From positions 10,168,001 through 10,232,000 of the forward strand of contig OX344753.2 of assembly GCA_947034885.2 (NCBI GenBank): a DNA stretch of 64,000 nucleotides, given 5' to 3'. Each line of letters begins with the position of its first letter. Within the stretch, counting starts at the first letter, position 1. Position numbers and translations under genes: made by a program. Positions 1-11,685 of this stretch are shown one piece after another. The stretch is from Thuidium tamariscinum (Eukaryota; Streptophyta; Bryopsida; Hypnales; Thuidiaceae). The notes beneath the pieces were generated by a model that was not told the origin of the DNA, searched no databases, and saw only the letters and a program-made list of their open reading frames with translations.

Positions 1-707
1 TTAAATATTCTTATATATATTGTAATTGATATAATTTTATTTCTACCTTTACTTTTGAAAAATCAGAGTAATTTTGTTTTTCCTTCAAAATTATTGAGTA
101 CATACAAAATAAATAGAAAATTTATTTTTTTATTAGCTTGAAATATTTGAAATTTATACATCAATGAAATAAAAGGATTAATTTGGTTTAATAGTCCAAT
201 TTGACTTTAAGGTATTTGATGTGGCTATTTGGGGTGTAAGAAATAAAAAAATCAATTGAACATTTTAAAATATTTTTGAGACTTTCGAGTTTCCCAAAAA
301 TTAATGAAAGTCACATATCATACATTAATTTTTCAATCATATGATCAAAAGTTTTAAGAGTTAGTGTGCCATAAAGCTACTCTTCCAACACACGTCTTGT
401 CAAATTTGAAAGCAAAAAAATTGAAATTTTGTCCACATTGAGCTATCCAAAATATCATTATTTCCAAAAATTGCCATTTGGTCAATTAGAGGTTAATTTA
501 GTGGTTATGTTCTATCTTTCAAAGAATTTATTTAAAAAATTGTATGTCAATTTGAAAACTTCCAAGTTTTTATTATATGTTAAAGAAATATGTTGAAAAT
601 TTATACTTAAAACTTCAAAAGCATATTTCATATTCATGTTTGAAAGGAAAGTATATATAAATTTTTTTTAATAACTTCATCATTCACAAATTGGTGTTTT
701 CAAAATT
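1..707. other. AT-rich intergenic DNA, no gene seen
   Basis: Very AT-rich sequence with long A and T runs. I see no reading frame with recognisable protein character and no clear element boundaries. It leads directly into the foldback repeat. Confidence 0.6.
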
Positions 708-1045
708 CAGTAGACTTCAGGATCCGTTTTCACATAGTAAATTAACATTTTTTTTGAAACTTTGAACTAAGAGAAGTTGGAAAATAAAGTTGTCTTTCAT
801 CTCCAAAAATCCGTTTGCGATTTGGAGTTTTTAATAATAAGTTATGGACAAAATTCAGAGAGGGCCATTTTTTTTTCACTTTTTAACAACCTTTCTGAAT
901 TTTGTCCATAACTTCTTATTAAAAACTCTAAATCGCAAACGGATTTTTGGAGATGAAAGACAACTTTATTTTCCAACTTTTCTTAGTTCAAAGTTCCAAG
1001 AAAAAAATTAATTTACTATGTGAAAATGGGCTCTGAAGTTTGCTG
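708..1045. repeat. Large foldback (inverted-repeat) element
   Basis: Two arms of about 160 bases (roughly 708-870 and 888-1045) are near-perfect reverse complements, separated by a T-rich spacer of about 17 bases. The left arm contains GTTGTCTTTCATCTCC and the right arm contains its complement GGAGATGAAAGACAAC. The arms begin and end with related CAGTAGACTTCAG / CAGCAAACTTCAG sequences. A MITE or foldback transposon is the simplest reading. No convincing target duplication was found, so the superfamily is open. Confidence 0.75.
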
Positions 1046-1099
1046 ACTTCACAAGGCACATGCAACAAGAACATAGAAGTAGCTAAAACTGAATTTTTT

Positions 1100-1251
1100 T
1101 TCCCCAAAGACATGCAACCTCCTTGGTGGTTGAGCGGTCAAAGACCTTGGAATATTATTTCAAAGGTCTTGGGTTCGAATCCCCCCAGTGCCACCCACTT
1201 GGTGCATTGCCTAGGTGGCTGCCCGTGTGGTGGGCTGCCACGTGGCAGTTT
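1100..1251 (+). mobile_element. tRNA-derived SINE with target-site duplication
   Basis: The head carries RNA polymerase III promoter boxes. The A box reads TGGTTGAGCGG near 1128 and fits TRGYNNARNGG. The B box reads GGTTCGAATCC near 1171 and fits the GTTCGANNC consensus. The spacing and the leucine/serine-like D arm suggest a tRNA-derived head, followed by a tRNA-unrelated body containing GGTGGCTGCCCGTGTGG. A direct repeat TGAATTTTTT occurs just before (1090-1099) and just after (1252-1261) the unit, as expected for LINE-assisted insertion. It cannot fold as a complete functional tRNA because the acceptor stem does not pair. Confidence 0.65.
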
Positions 1252-1261
1252 TGAATTTTTT

Positions 1262-1981
1262 CAAGAATAAATTGGAAAATTTTATAGAAAAAATTGTTGA
1301 AAATCAACACTTTTTAGTTCCTAATGAACATAAAATTGCTGATTTGGACGTCCAAATCAACACTTTTTTGCTATACAACGTCTGGGTCAACGCATCCTAA
1401 TCAACACAAAAATTAACAAACCAAATCAACACTTTTCTATCACTGTGGACGCTGAATTTTCTACTAGTGAATAAAGTTCTGAAAAAATATGGCATCCTTC
1501 TAAATTCTATTTTTGTACATGAAAAAAAATTTGCATTAGAAAAAGCTATAGTCTACGTATGTGTAATTGCTTAAGTGGTTGGAAATGGGTGAAATACTTT
1601 AGGTAGTAAAATGAGCATTATGGATTCAAATTTTGTAAGTTCTAGGGTAGTCAACAAACTCTTTTGGGCCATAATGCAATGAGTATTTCAAAAATTCCTA
1701 ACAAATTCATACTTTGTTATAAGAAAAAAAATTCAATTACACTTCTTGTTTCTTACACTTGTCTTCATGTGAAAAAAACATTGAAAAATTTCAATGACAA
1801 CACTAGGCCAAACTCCTAATTCTGACCACAATGGGTTGTTTTGCCTTAGCATCAGTAGGGACTCTTAAAATTCAGAAACTCGAAATTGCCGTGTTGTCAT
1901 TCCTATGGGGCATAATTAGTGCGGACGGTTGAGGAAATAGGGGAAGAAATAATTTAGTTGGTGGGGCATTCTGAAGGAGTT
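1262..1981. other. AT-rich spacer with a CACTA-like terminal fragment
   Basis: There is no convincing gene. The stretch 1285-1440 repeats the word AATCAACACTTTT several times. At 1456-1469 the sequence GAATTTTCTACTAGTG ends in TAGTG, the reverse complement of a CACTAGTAGAAAA terminus typical of plant CACTA elements. The same AATCAACAC words recur in the MITE at 49993-50142, so this may be one end of a related element. Confidence 0.4.
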
Positions 1982-2035
1982 TTAACCCCTAAGCGCCGCC
2001 GATGCCAATTTTTGGCGTTTTGATGAGGAAAATCA
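1982..2035 (+). mobile_element. TTAA/CCCCTAAG terminus of a piggyBac-type element
   Basis: The sequence TTAACCCCTAAGCG followed by a GCCAATTTTTGGCGTTTTGA segment matches, over about 45 bases, the ends of the TTAA-flanked elements at 38568-39258 and 41817-42561. It lies 1.7 kb upstream of a broken piggyBac transposase on the same strand. It is therefore a candidate 5' end of the autonomous element. I could not find a matching right end downstream. Confidence 0.5.
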
Positions 2036-2727
2036 GATCTGGTAGCCAGGTGGAGGGCAGTTTCCGTCCAAGAGTGGACAGAGTTTGAGGGTAATCGGGT
2101 GCTTGACACGCTAGTGGTGTCAGCGCAAATGTGTAGCTGCCTTTGAATAAATGACATTGATTAATTATAGTCAGGAAATTGAGAAGGAAAGGACAATGTC
2201 AATGAGCAGAGTATTTGCCCAGTGCACTGTGAGGGCATAATTAGAAAATTTTGTGGACTTAGCCCTAAAAGACCAGGTAATATTATGTGCTGAGACCGTA
2301 AGGAATATTCTTAGAGTGTTGAGTGCAGTGTAAGCACGTGGCCCATTTACAGTGAAGGGGAAGCGAATTGTTCAACGGGCACAGGAATGCAAACGGTCAA
2401 AGGGGTTCAATTGGAGATAAAAGCGAGGTGACTGTCCAGCAGACGATAGAGACAAAGCGGGCAGATCAGGGCCATAGAAGGCGGCAGTAATGAAGTCGAA
2501 ATGCATGGCGACGGCAACGTCTCTTGAATCCATGACAGTCATGGAAGACGAATAATATGTGATGAATTCCAATTACTGCAACTGACGGAGCTGGGGATTG
2601 CGATTTCAAGAACATTGCTCAGTACATAATGCCGAGGTGAAGCACGCAGAAGAAGTGGGCACATTTACCTCCTCCATGATCTCATCCAACATAGTGTGCA
2701 CAAGAAGCTGCACTCATAGCATCGCAT

Positions 2728-3105
2728 TTGATGACACATTATGAAGCCAAGCGATGGCAAGTGCAGTATTTGTTGGCCATGCTCGATGAGGACTACCTCA
2801 TGAGCTTGCCCAAGTTGCCGCAAGATAAGTCGGAACTTTTCCACTTCGATCAAAGTTTGAAGAACTTGAGGTGGCTGTGGATGGCTTGGACTGTTGTAGT
2901 GTTGGGGTGGGCTAAGGAATGTCCAACAAGACACAAACGAGGATTCTGCCCTGAAGTTCACACGGCGCTGCAAGATAGAGTTTTTCCGTTTCCTAAAGTT
3001 GAGCAATACGTCCGCCATGAGGCTGAAGGAGGAAGCAAGGCTACAAAAGCGAAAACGTATGCAATCTTTGGTGGATGCTATGACAAGCTACTCAAGTCAC
3101 TATAA
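2728..3105 (+). CDS. Unrecognised open frame upstream of the piggyBac relic
   Basis: A 125-codon open frame with a plausible amino-acid mix, moderately charged and Trp-containing. It runs up to the edge of the MITE at 3098, which supplies its last codons and stop, so any original C-terminus is lost. I do not recognise a domain. Its position between the putative piggyBac 5' end and the transposase core would suit an N-terminal exon or a passenger segment of the element. It may also be a chance frame. Confidence 0.25.
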   Translation: MMTHYEAKRWQVQYLLAMLDEDYLMSLPKLPQDKSELFHFDQSLKNLRWLWMAWTVVVLGWAKECPTRHKRGFCPEVHTALQDRVFPFPKVEQYVRHEAEGGSKATKAKTYAIFGGCYDKLLKSL

Positions 3106-3339
3106 CAAAAAGTAGTAAAAAAAATTGCACTCAAAATTGAGTGTGGTTCTTTTTGCCACGTTTTTGTGCATTTTGAATACCTTTCTAATTGTATATTACA
3201 CACCCCAAAATTCAAAAATTTGCAGTGAGAAATTACAAAAAACTGTAAAAATCCACTATGCGCATATGTATAAAAACGTGGCAAAAAGAACCGCACTCGA
3301 TTTTGAGTGCGGTTTTTTTTACCACATTTTGGTATAGTG
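3098..3339. mobile_element. 242-bp MITE with CACTA-like ends
   Basis: Terminal inverted repeats of about 60 bases. The left end reads CACTATAACAAAAAGTAGTA and the right end, reverse complemented, reads CACTATACCAAAATGTGGTA. Both arms continue through GTTCTTTTTGCCACGTTTTT. The termini CACTA...TAGTG fit the CACTA (En/Spm) superfamily. A three-base target duplication is not clean (AGT on the left, CGT on the right). Confidence 0.7.
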
Positions 3340-3671
3340 CGTAGACGTGGTAGAAGCTAGAAGAAGTTCCTCTGCCCGTTCCCGCGCGCACCATCCCTGC
3401 TTTCAAAACGTTGAGGCCATTGAGTTCAGGCGGTCCTTTGACAGGGAAGACAACGGTCATGGAGATGTGCCAGGCGGATCCCACGACAACAATGCCAACG
3501 ATGACAAGCGGTCCTTTGACCCATGGTACAGGGAATCCAATGACGCTCGCAGCAAAAAGAAAAATGCACATACGAAGACTAATATAAGACGTCGCTGAAG
3601 GTCCACAACAAAGCAAAAAAAAAGGTCCAACGGACAACCCGCTACTCTCTAGGTTCAAAGCACATACTTGG

Positions 3672-5036
3672 ATGCCCGATATTCGGCACTACAGGGACCC
3701 GCCCTTGCCATTCACAAGTAGCACCTCTGGCTGCACCTACCCATATGGGCGCTTGCCTTCCGTGCTTGGTATCTCTCAAAAATTTTGGTTAGAGAGGACC
3801 CAAAGACTAATCGTACAGGAAACAAATCTTTACGCATCGGAGGTGGTCAACAGAAGTGGACGGACATGTGGGGGGTTGGACTAGGTTCCTCTTGGTCTTG
3901 GAAAATTCTGTGTGTACCTCGCTATATGCATGTACATGGGCATAAAGCGAGTCCTGAACCAAAGGCTGTATTGGTCCTGGGCAGAAGACCTCTTGCATTG
4001 TACCGTAATTTCTACCATACTCACATGGGATAGATTTGAGAGTATAACGCGGTGTCTTCACGTGGCCACAGCTCCTCCGACTATGTAGGACCCTTGAAGT
4101 GCTTCATACGACAAGCTCTATAAGCTGCCTTGGCTGGTTGACAGAACATGCTCCCGTTTTCAAGAGATGTGGTCATCGAATTAGTAGGTCATAGTTGACG
4201 AGAGCATAGTCATGTACAAGGGCAAGTTCTCTCCCATACGCCAATATATGCCCAAGAAACCTGTGCGGTTTGGTTTGAAGGTGTGGGTGGCTGCAAATGC
4301 TCTATTAAAATATGTTTGGAATTTTCAGATTTACTATGGCAGATTAGGCAATCCTCATGATGATGGCTCTTCCTCTCATGACAATGACAGTGACACCGAA
4401 GAGGAACCACTCTTTCCAAAATGACAGGGGAAGGGAGAAGGCCTTCAAGGTCGACATGTGGTCAAACATTTGCTTCGTGACTTGGGAGGGAAAGGTCACA
4501 TCGTGATTGTTGACAACTTTTTCACTTTCGTGCCCTTTTTTCTTGACTTATTGGCTGACAATATCATGGCCACGAGGACGCTGAAGGCGAACCGGAAATA
4601 TGTACCTTGTTTTCTATACGCAAAAGTAGCTACAAAAGGTAAGTCGTTCGGGTGGATTGATTTTAGGATGCACGTTGAAGGACAAGTTTGCTGCTCTGTA
4701 TGGAAAGATCGAAATGTAGTGGTACTCCTCTCCACACACGCAGAAGCACATCCACGTCCAAGTGAAAAACTGTTTGTGTGGCGAAAAATAAACCAAAAGA
4801 AGAAAAAAGTGAAAACCGGCCCCATGCATTTGCAATACACAGAGAACATGAGAGGTGTTGATACCACAGATCAGTTGCGAGGGATGTACACTACTTTGTC
4901 ACGGAGTCATAAGTGGTGGCATCACCTTTTCTTCTATCTCTTTGACACTGCAATCTCTAATGCATGGATCATTCGTAGTGATCAGAGCTTCCGTTTCATG
5001 GAGGAGCCTCTAACCCACCTGACTTTTCAATTGTAG
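3672..5036 (+). pseudogene. piggyBac-type transposase relic (DDE_Tnp_1_7)
   Basis: Pieces of a piggyBac transposase lie in order on the + strand in several frames. They are LIVQETNLYASEVV near 3800, a DRFES..TRCLHVATAPP segment near 4030-4080, YDKLYKLPWLVDR near 4110, YKGKFSPIRQYMPKKPVRFG near 4215, VDNFFTF near 4510, and the C-terminal hallmark NMRGVDTTDQLRGMY then RSHKWWHHLFFYLFDTA near 4850-4960. The last 192 codons (4458-5036) are open. Upstream there are several frame changes and stops, so it is non-functional. Known family: cut-and-paste transposases that target TTAA. Related TTAA-flanked small elements are common in this window. Confidence 0.85.
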
Positions 5037-7136
5037 TTGGCGTAGGCTCTACTAAGTAAATGGAGAGGGAGGATTCACAGTTTCTCCACAACCTCACCAC
5101 AAGTCAGAGCAGCACATGGCACAAAAAGCATGGGTACCAAGCGAGGGAATTGCATCATATGTCGTCAAAGAACTAATCAGTTTTACCCAACGTGTGTTGG
5201 GCACATTTGCAGAGGAGCGTGTTACTGGAGTAATTACTTCTAACATGTACATATTACTCTCCACTGTCTCCGTCTTTAGTGGATGTGAATACTTCGGCTT
5301 CACGACAATCGGTTACAGCTATTGACCTCTGCAATTCATGGCAGTAGCCTTCATCTGGCCTCGACACTCTTGGCTGGCAGGTTGGTCGACCTCTGTCTAC
5401 TCCCGTCTGTAGGTTGGGGAAGGAGCTCGGCGACTGTTGTCTTTGGGCAGGGCAGGTCCGCACAGTCCTTAGTCGGACGGGGGCAGGCCTTCTCGGGTTC
5501 AAATGCATCTACTTCGGGCAGCCGTATCCAGTGCCCACGAACTTCAGTCGCCGCGTACATACGGAGCCCGCCCTGCCCGACCGATGGGACACTGAATCTA
5601 CTCCCACTCCTCGACGAATCCATCATCTGCCTTGCGGGAGCGCTTTTGCAGACGCGCTTTTGCACTGTTCACCAACGTTTTTTTTCGTTCTGTGCAAATG
5701 AATGAAAAGGCGATTTTTTTTTTGTTGTATTGGCGATGGCTTCTATTAATGGAAAGTTTGACATTGGCGATTTCTTCAAATTCCTCCAAAAGGTCTGTGG
5801 CGAATTCTTCCTTGGCCTTCATGAATGAGGGGTGATCTGTTATTAAGAAGTATTGTATATTGGGCGAATTTTTGGATGGTTGTGCAAATATGTTGGCGAA
5901 ATGAATGAGAGATTCCTGGAGTGATTTGGGCGAACATAAAGTGCTCTTTGGGTGTGAGCTTCATTTACTAAAATTACATACTTTTCATACTGTCTATAGA
6001 ATTCTTTAAAGTGTGATTCATTGTCAAGCTTTGCTAGAAGACGTTGACCAAGACTTGGACCTGCACCCCCCAAAACACCCCTCCGATGCCAAAGTAAGTG
6101 AAATATGCAATGCAATGAATTTGAATAGCACACTTTTCCCAACACCAGATTTTTTCCAACAATATTTTCTAGCAATGACGTGCCTCGGTGCATGAAGTTC
6201 CTTTTCTTTAAAAGACTGATGCAAGAGGTTCTAGAACTGAAATGAGAAGAGTAAATTGATAGTTTAGGGTCATTGCACGAAAGACTTGTACTATTTTTTG
6301 TCACACGAAGAAAGTTGAAGTTTTTTTTTGACATAAGTTTTGCAAGGAAGATCCAATGAACACGAAATTCGAGATGAAGGTTCCTCTTACATTCTTGAAA
6401 GTACAGAAATTTTTCAGAATTTTAGAAAATTAGTTAAGTCAGTGAAAATGAATTTCCTTAATTTGTCACAAATGCTGTTTTCACTGTTTTCAGTACTATT
6501 CTGTACCCTACCTATTGAATTCGAAGCTGAGATCTTATAGGGCTGTTGCCCTATTCATGCTTGAAGTATTCACGAGAGGGAATTGGAAGGAATTGATTTC
6601 TGTGCCTTCCTCAGAGGCACCAAGTGGGCTTCATTTACCAAGAAATTGTGAACAATGGGCCATATGAATTCGGAATTTTTTGCGGGCGCTGGTTAGTGGA
6701 AAAAGTTCTTGAAAATGGCCATTTTTTTCCTGAATTTTTTGAAGTCATTTTCGAATTTCTAAAAATGGAAATAGTGGCAGGCATTTTTGGAGCTGAATTT
6801 CTAATGTGCCCTGGATTATAGTACTCCAACGTTGTCTATAGTATTCAGTAGTACTGGTGGAGCCCACACAGACTGACAGAATCTGACGTGGACTTAACTA
6901 AGCTTCAATGTCGCAGCCGTCACTCCAAGGATGGCGTCGTCGTCGCAGTGGCGCCTGACCGTGGCCGCCATGAACTTAATTTGATCAGACGTTAGGGTTC
7001 TAAGTCTTCGCCCAGTGAATTGCACAGAATCGTCAATTGTCATGCACAAGGTAGAAACGCTTGCAAATTCAGTGCAGGTATCCCACTTAGTCAATCCTAT
7101 ATTTAATTACTGTTGTAGAATATATGATGATTAGGA
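5037..7136. other. Intergenic region, no recognised gene
   Basis: Short open frames occur here but none resembles a known protein or has convincing splice structure. Between 5690 and 5940 the word GGCGA recurs about six times (TTGGCGATGG, TTGGCGATTT, GTGGCGAATT, TGGGCGAATT, TTGGCGAAAT, TGGGCGAACA). A similar cluster lies at 25230-25540. From about 6830 the sequence becomes rich in AGTACT/TAGTAC words, the composition of the following 12 kb. Confidence 0.4.
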
Positions 7137-10100
7137 ATGGAGAGGCGCGTGGAGCAAAGGCGTCCAGGTCCTCGGACTCGAAGTTTACAAGCAACTTTGG
7201 CGACGGAGACCCAGAGACAAGAGTGGAGAGATCGGCAACGCCGACATCGCGAAAGGAGATCTGCAGGAGACCCTCCATTGCGAGAAGACAGTGCAGGAAC
7301 AGGTGTTGCTGTAGATGCGGATCTTCACTGGGGGAGCGGTAGACATCGCAGTACAGTGTGGAGAAGTGCACAACAAATAGCATCTGTATTGATTAGGAAA
7401 TTGGAGCGAATTGAAAGCCCTGTTGTACGGCATGCAGTGCTTGAGAAAGTTTTCAGTAACCAACGAGTACGACCTCTACTGCCCGAATACTTTCCTAGTC
7501 CTCATGAAGCTAGAGTGCAAAGCGAGATTTTGAACAACATTCGAGCTGACTTGTCAGCCCTGAAAATACCGCACTCTTCCGGCATGCTAGCTAGGAAGCG
7601 CACCATCCTTGAAGCGGTTGTGTCCGAGTTGGATTCGGACTTGAACAGCTTCCATAGAATTTTGGGCACACGGAAAGAGAATCTGTTGGCTGCTGTTCAA
7701 CGACTGAGATTAGCAACAACATCAACATCGGGCAGATACAGCGTCCCCACACGGAAGAAGCGAGAAGGCGGCCTCAGTGAGGAGATCAAGGCAGCCGTAG
7801 TTGAATGGTGGACTCATGAAACTCGAGTTAGCCCGGGACGACGTGATGTACGACGAAAGCGTCGTGGACGTTGCTTGTACGATACACATAGTGCTCATTT
7901 GCTTTTGGAGACTCAGGTGTGCCGTCTCTTACTCTTTCAGTTATTTGCTATTCGCCATCATTCACTTCTAATTTAATTTCGTGCTGTCAATTGGAGCTCC
8001 ACACATGTACCCTACTTGTATGCTCCTCTGTTCAGATGCTTCACATTCTAACTGCTTCTAATAGAAGGTCGCATACTGAATGCAACAAAGAATTCTGTGT
8101 CGCATAAGAGTACTCCCTCGACCTAATGGTTCATTTGGAGGTATTGGTATGTCACTCCATACTTCTTCATATCGTGCCCATCATAGTATAATTCATGCTT
8201 CCGCAGAAGTGTACATATGCTGCTCCTGACATCATACACTTCTTCAACATACTGATGAAGTCTGCACTCTTGTATGTTGATATGGTCTCCAGAACTAAAA
8301 CTCTTCTGTATGTATACCTAGTACTCTTGACTTGTGTCATTATGCAGTTGACATTGAATGTAGATGGTTTGAATATAATACAGAACGCTTGTAGAAAGTA
8401 AGAGCCTGTAAGTGGAATTCGAAATCCCCGACTCGTACGTTTGAAGTGCACTGCGCTATACCATTCGTCACCCACTTTCTTCTGTAGTGTGTGGACGATG
8501 AGAAGTCTACAGTGCAGTAAGCCTCAGATGGCCTCCTCCATAGTCGTAGTGAGTACCTACCTCAAAATCCTTTCAAGTGTCATGGCAATGAAGCATTATT
8601 TGTACTACGTACTTCCTGTGAGCACTATCTCCTTCCTTTTTGAAGTACGAAGTAATGCATATATTAGTCAATGGGTATTCGAACTTCCTGTTATACATTA
8701 AAGTACTCGTCCTACCACTTTCACGTACTTACTTTTTTACATGATGATGTCTCCAGAACGTTCGGTATGCATACCTTTCCGAAGTAGGACTACTCTGATG
8801 TACATGTCACCTGCTGGAGCCCTTCGAGTACTGCGAACGATACCCGCTTGTTGCCCACATTTTGTGGACTCCTCTCCTCTCCTTCACATAGTACACGTTT
8901 AGTTCTGTATGTACTCTACACTGTTGTACTCTGTGCTTCTTGGTGCACTCTAGTAGCGTCGCAGTATTTCCTAACATGAAAGTACTTCTCATAGTACGAA
9001 GTCTTCTCCTCTGTAGATGCTTTCTGTGCTTTCAAGAATCTAGCATTTCTGGACGGCACTACTTGTCTTCCTACATTACTATGTAGTATTACGTGTATAC
9101 TACTGTGGGCAAGTCAGTGACTCCATTACGTACAGAAAGGACTGTAGGACGTACCCTCTCCTAACGTCTACTTCCCAGAGTACTACATGTTCTATATAGT
9201 ACTGTATAGTGCTGTGCAGTACTATAGAGGACTGTGTGTACTCTGAGAACACTGAGTAGTCCTATGACGCATAGGACACCCTAATTCTCTGAAGGCCCCA
9301 TGCTCCTGTGACCCTGTCAATCGAAGTAGTCTTCACATTATCTTATAGTCTTCATTGTCTTCAACACTACATAGGCTATTACATGACTTTACTGTGGATG
9401 TGTTGCAGATGCAATTATACCATCGCTTCATAGAGGCGTACCCACAATGGTCCATCCAACATCGAGCTTTTCTGAAGTTGCGTCCCTTTTTCGTTATCAA
9501 ATGCAAAGAGCGCAACGTCTGCTGCTGCAGATATCACATTCAAGTGCTGTACCTACTACAAGCTTTGAATGCATTCCGTGACCCTACCGACGGTGCTCAT
9601 ATCCGCTTCCAATGTACCTGTGTGTGCATTGTTTGTGACTTCCTCGACGTTGGAGTTTGCGACGTCGGCAGCAGTCGATTCCCAGGAGTGACAGCATTAT
9701 GTGAGGCCCTGCTTTGCTCGAAAAGTGAAGACCACGAGTTCCACGACCTCAAGTGTCTCATGGGAGCCTGCACAAGATGTGGTGTTCAATTCTTCAAGGT
9801 CTGCCCACGAGAAAGGGTCCAAGATGCAGCTCGCACTATACAATGGAAGCAATTCCAATACAAAGTTGTTGGAACATCACCAGAAGGAAGACCAAAGAAG
9901 CGAATTAAGGAGGTTCACAGAACAACTTCATTTCCAGAGTTCTTGGACTTCTTGTACCCGACTTTGGAACACTTCATTCGACACAATTTCATTGCGAAGT
10001 GGCAAACAAAGCAAGCCAAGCTCTTGCAGACATGTCTCCAGGAAGGCACAATTCTAACTCACATTGATTTTGCTGAGAACTACACATTCGCTCCTCAGAA

Positions 10101-11685
10101 TGAAATTCAGTCCATGTACTATCACTCAGACCAGATCTCCATCTTGGTACAAGTGACATATTCTGCTGATGTTGCTAACGATGCGTTGGAGAGGGGTGTT
10201 CAGCTAACTAGACAAACACACTACTACATCTCTGATGACAGAAATCACGACACCGACTTCGCACAGCACTACCTATTGCTGCACTGGCGATGGATGCAAT
10301 CCATGGGGTCATGTCCACAACTTCACTATGTCTTCAGTGATGGATGTGCCGGATAATTCAAGAGTGCGAAGGCCATGTACTTCGTCAGCAGGTGCCTTTA
10401 GTTCTTGAGGAGCAGTTTTTCTAGAACGTGTATGCCTGTAGCGTTGAATTCAATTATGCAATGCGCATGCCTATGCTCTGCTTCACTTGTCCTCAGTGGT
10501 CTCCATTCCTTCCATCGGTTTCTGTAATACCTCCTCCAAGTCCAATGTAGGCACAGAAATTCAAGCGTGACCTCATACTCAGTTCACTTCGTGCAGGTAC
10601 CCATCCTTGACAAGCGGATGCAGAATGATGTGGAACTACTACGGCACTGGACATAGGAAAGGAGAATGGGATGGCGCCGGCGCAGTTATAAAGAGGGCTC
10701 TTCGTCAAGAGCAATTGCTGAATCCACACAGACGCCTACAGAGTGCTACGGACTGCGTGCAATTCTTGGATGCTACCATGGTGGGGCAAGTGCCCAGTGC
10801 TGACGGCGACATCAGGTCGAAATTCTAATGCAACCCCATTGTCGTCCTTTTCCAATTTCCCTGTACTACTTTTTTTATGTACTGGCTTTGTAGAATTATT
10901 ACACACTCCAAGGCTGCTGACTTGCTTTTGTGATCTGGCTTTCGCAACCACCGCGTTGAGAACCTCGCAGGTCATACCGATATTTTCACCTCATTGGCAG
11001 CCACGAAGTCAACCGTGGGAATCGTCATGCATGTGATTCAATTGTTGGCTCTTCAAAATTTCACTCTATTTTCGCTTCTGATGCTCATGACCCCACGAAG
11101 CTCCTTGTGCGGCGCTTGTCCTGCTTCTGTGGCCCCTGCTTGGAAGAAGACTTCAATCATTGCGAGGAAAAGGATTACGTGAAGCCCTGGCGTGCAACGA
11201 AAATCCAACCCCGAAATGTACAATTCGCTGCGGAGCAGCTAACCACTGCTGAAGATGATGGCACTTGGGAGTATGAGGTAGATGAAGAAAGCATGGCGGA
11301 CTTAGTAGGTCCTGGAGACAACTTCGTAGTGCCAACTGCTGTCGACAATCCCGAAGGAGTGCCCTTCTACGTTCTGCAATGCCAGGTTCCAAAGCACACA
11401 CTTGACTCTGATGTGGAATGCGCTTGGGGAGGACACTTCGAAGCTGGAGACTCTGTGATTTGCGGAACTTATTACCAAAAATGGGGTCGCCGTGATGCCA
11501 ACAACTACGTGTACTTGGGACAGTCTCGGCAAGCTTATGTGGATTGCAGTATAATTTTGGCTTGCAAATTCCAAATGATTCACCGACAACACAGGGTGAA
11601 GGGTGGAGATGCTGTCTACACTCTACCAGACGACACACTGGATGTCATCAATACAGCTCTTGAGGAAATGAACGACACAGCTTAG
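7137..11685 (+). CDS. DDE-type transposase, FAENY/SDGCA family, one in-frame stop
   Basis: Four exons join in phase: 7137-7916, 9409-10391, 10597-10815 and 10971-11685 (2697 nt, 899 codons with the stop), each with GT-AG introns. The N-terminus is basic. RKKR...RVSPGRRD and EAYPQW...FLKLRPFFV match the N-terminal region of a transposase-like family that I remember from many animal genomes. A CCC-x2-H cluster and a CLMGACTRCG zinc-ribbon-like stretch follow. The likely catalytic acids are D in IDFAENYTF, D in FSDGCAG, and E in GTGHRKGEWDGAG. VRRLSCFCGPC and a BAH-like C-terminal part (GDSVICGTYYQKWG, KFQM) close the protein. The only break seen is TAA at 10354-10356, where the family has Gln (SDGCA-x-Q-FK). 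It is a recently disabled copy, or the stop is allelic. Its function as a transposase is inferred from the acidic triad and its context. Confidence 0.75.

Noticed and set aside
1100-1200. Functional tRNA gene
   Set aside because: A and B boxes are present, but the acceptor and anticodon stems do not pair and the unit has a SINE body with flanking duplication.
3233-3658. Minus-strand frame with hydrophobic, membrane-like segments
   Set aside because: It overlaps the CACTA-like MITE and lies antisense beside the piggyBac relic. The hydrophobicity follows from base composition and no family match was recognised.
10354-10356. TAA read as Gln (altered genetic code)
   Set aside because: Other genes here (GSTZ, DUF538, SUVR) use TGA, TAG and TAA normally at their ends, and no other intact gene has internal TAA codons. 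A single nonsense change is simpler.
7137-11685. Assignment to the KDZ (Kyakuja/Dileera/Zisupton) superfamily
   Set aside because: The zinc-cysteine regions looked similar at first, but the FAENY and SDGCA motifs and their spacing do not match what I know of KDZ. Left as a separate family.
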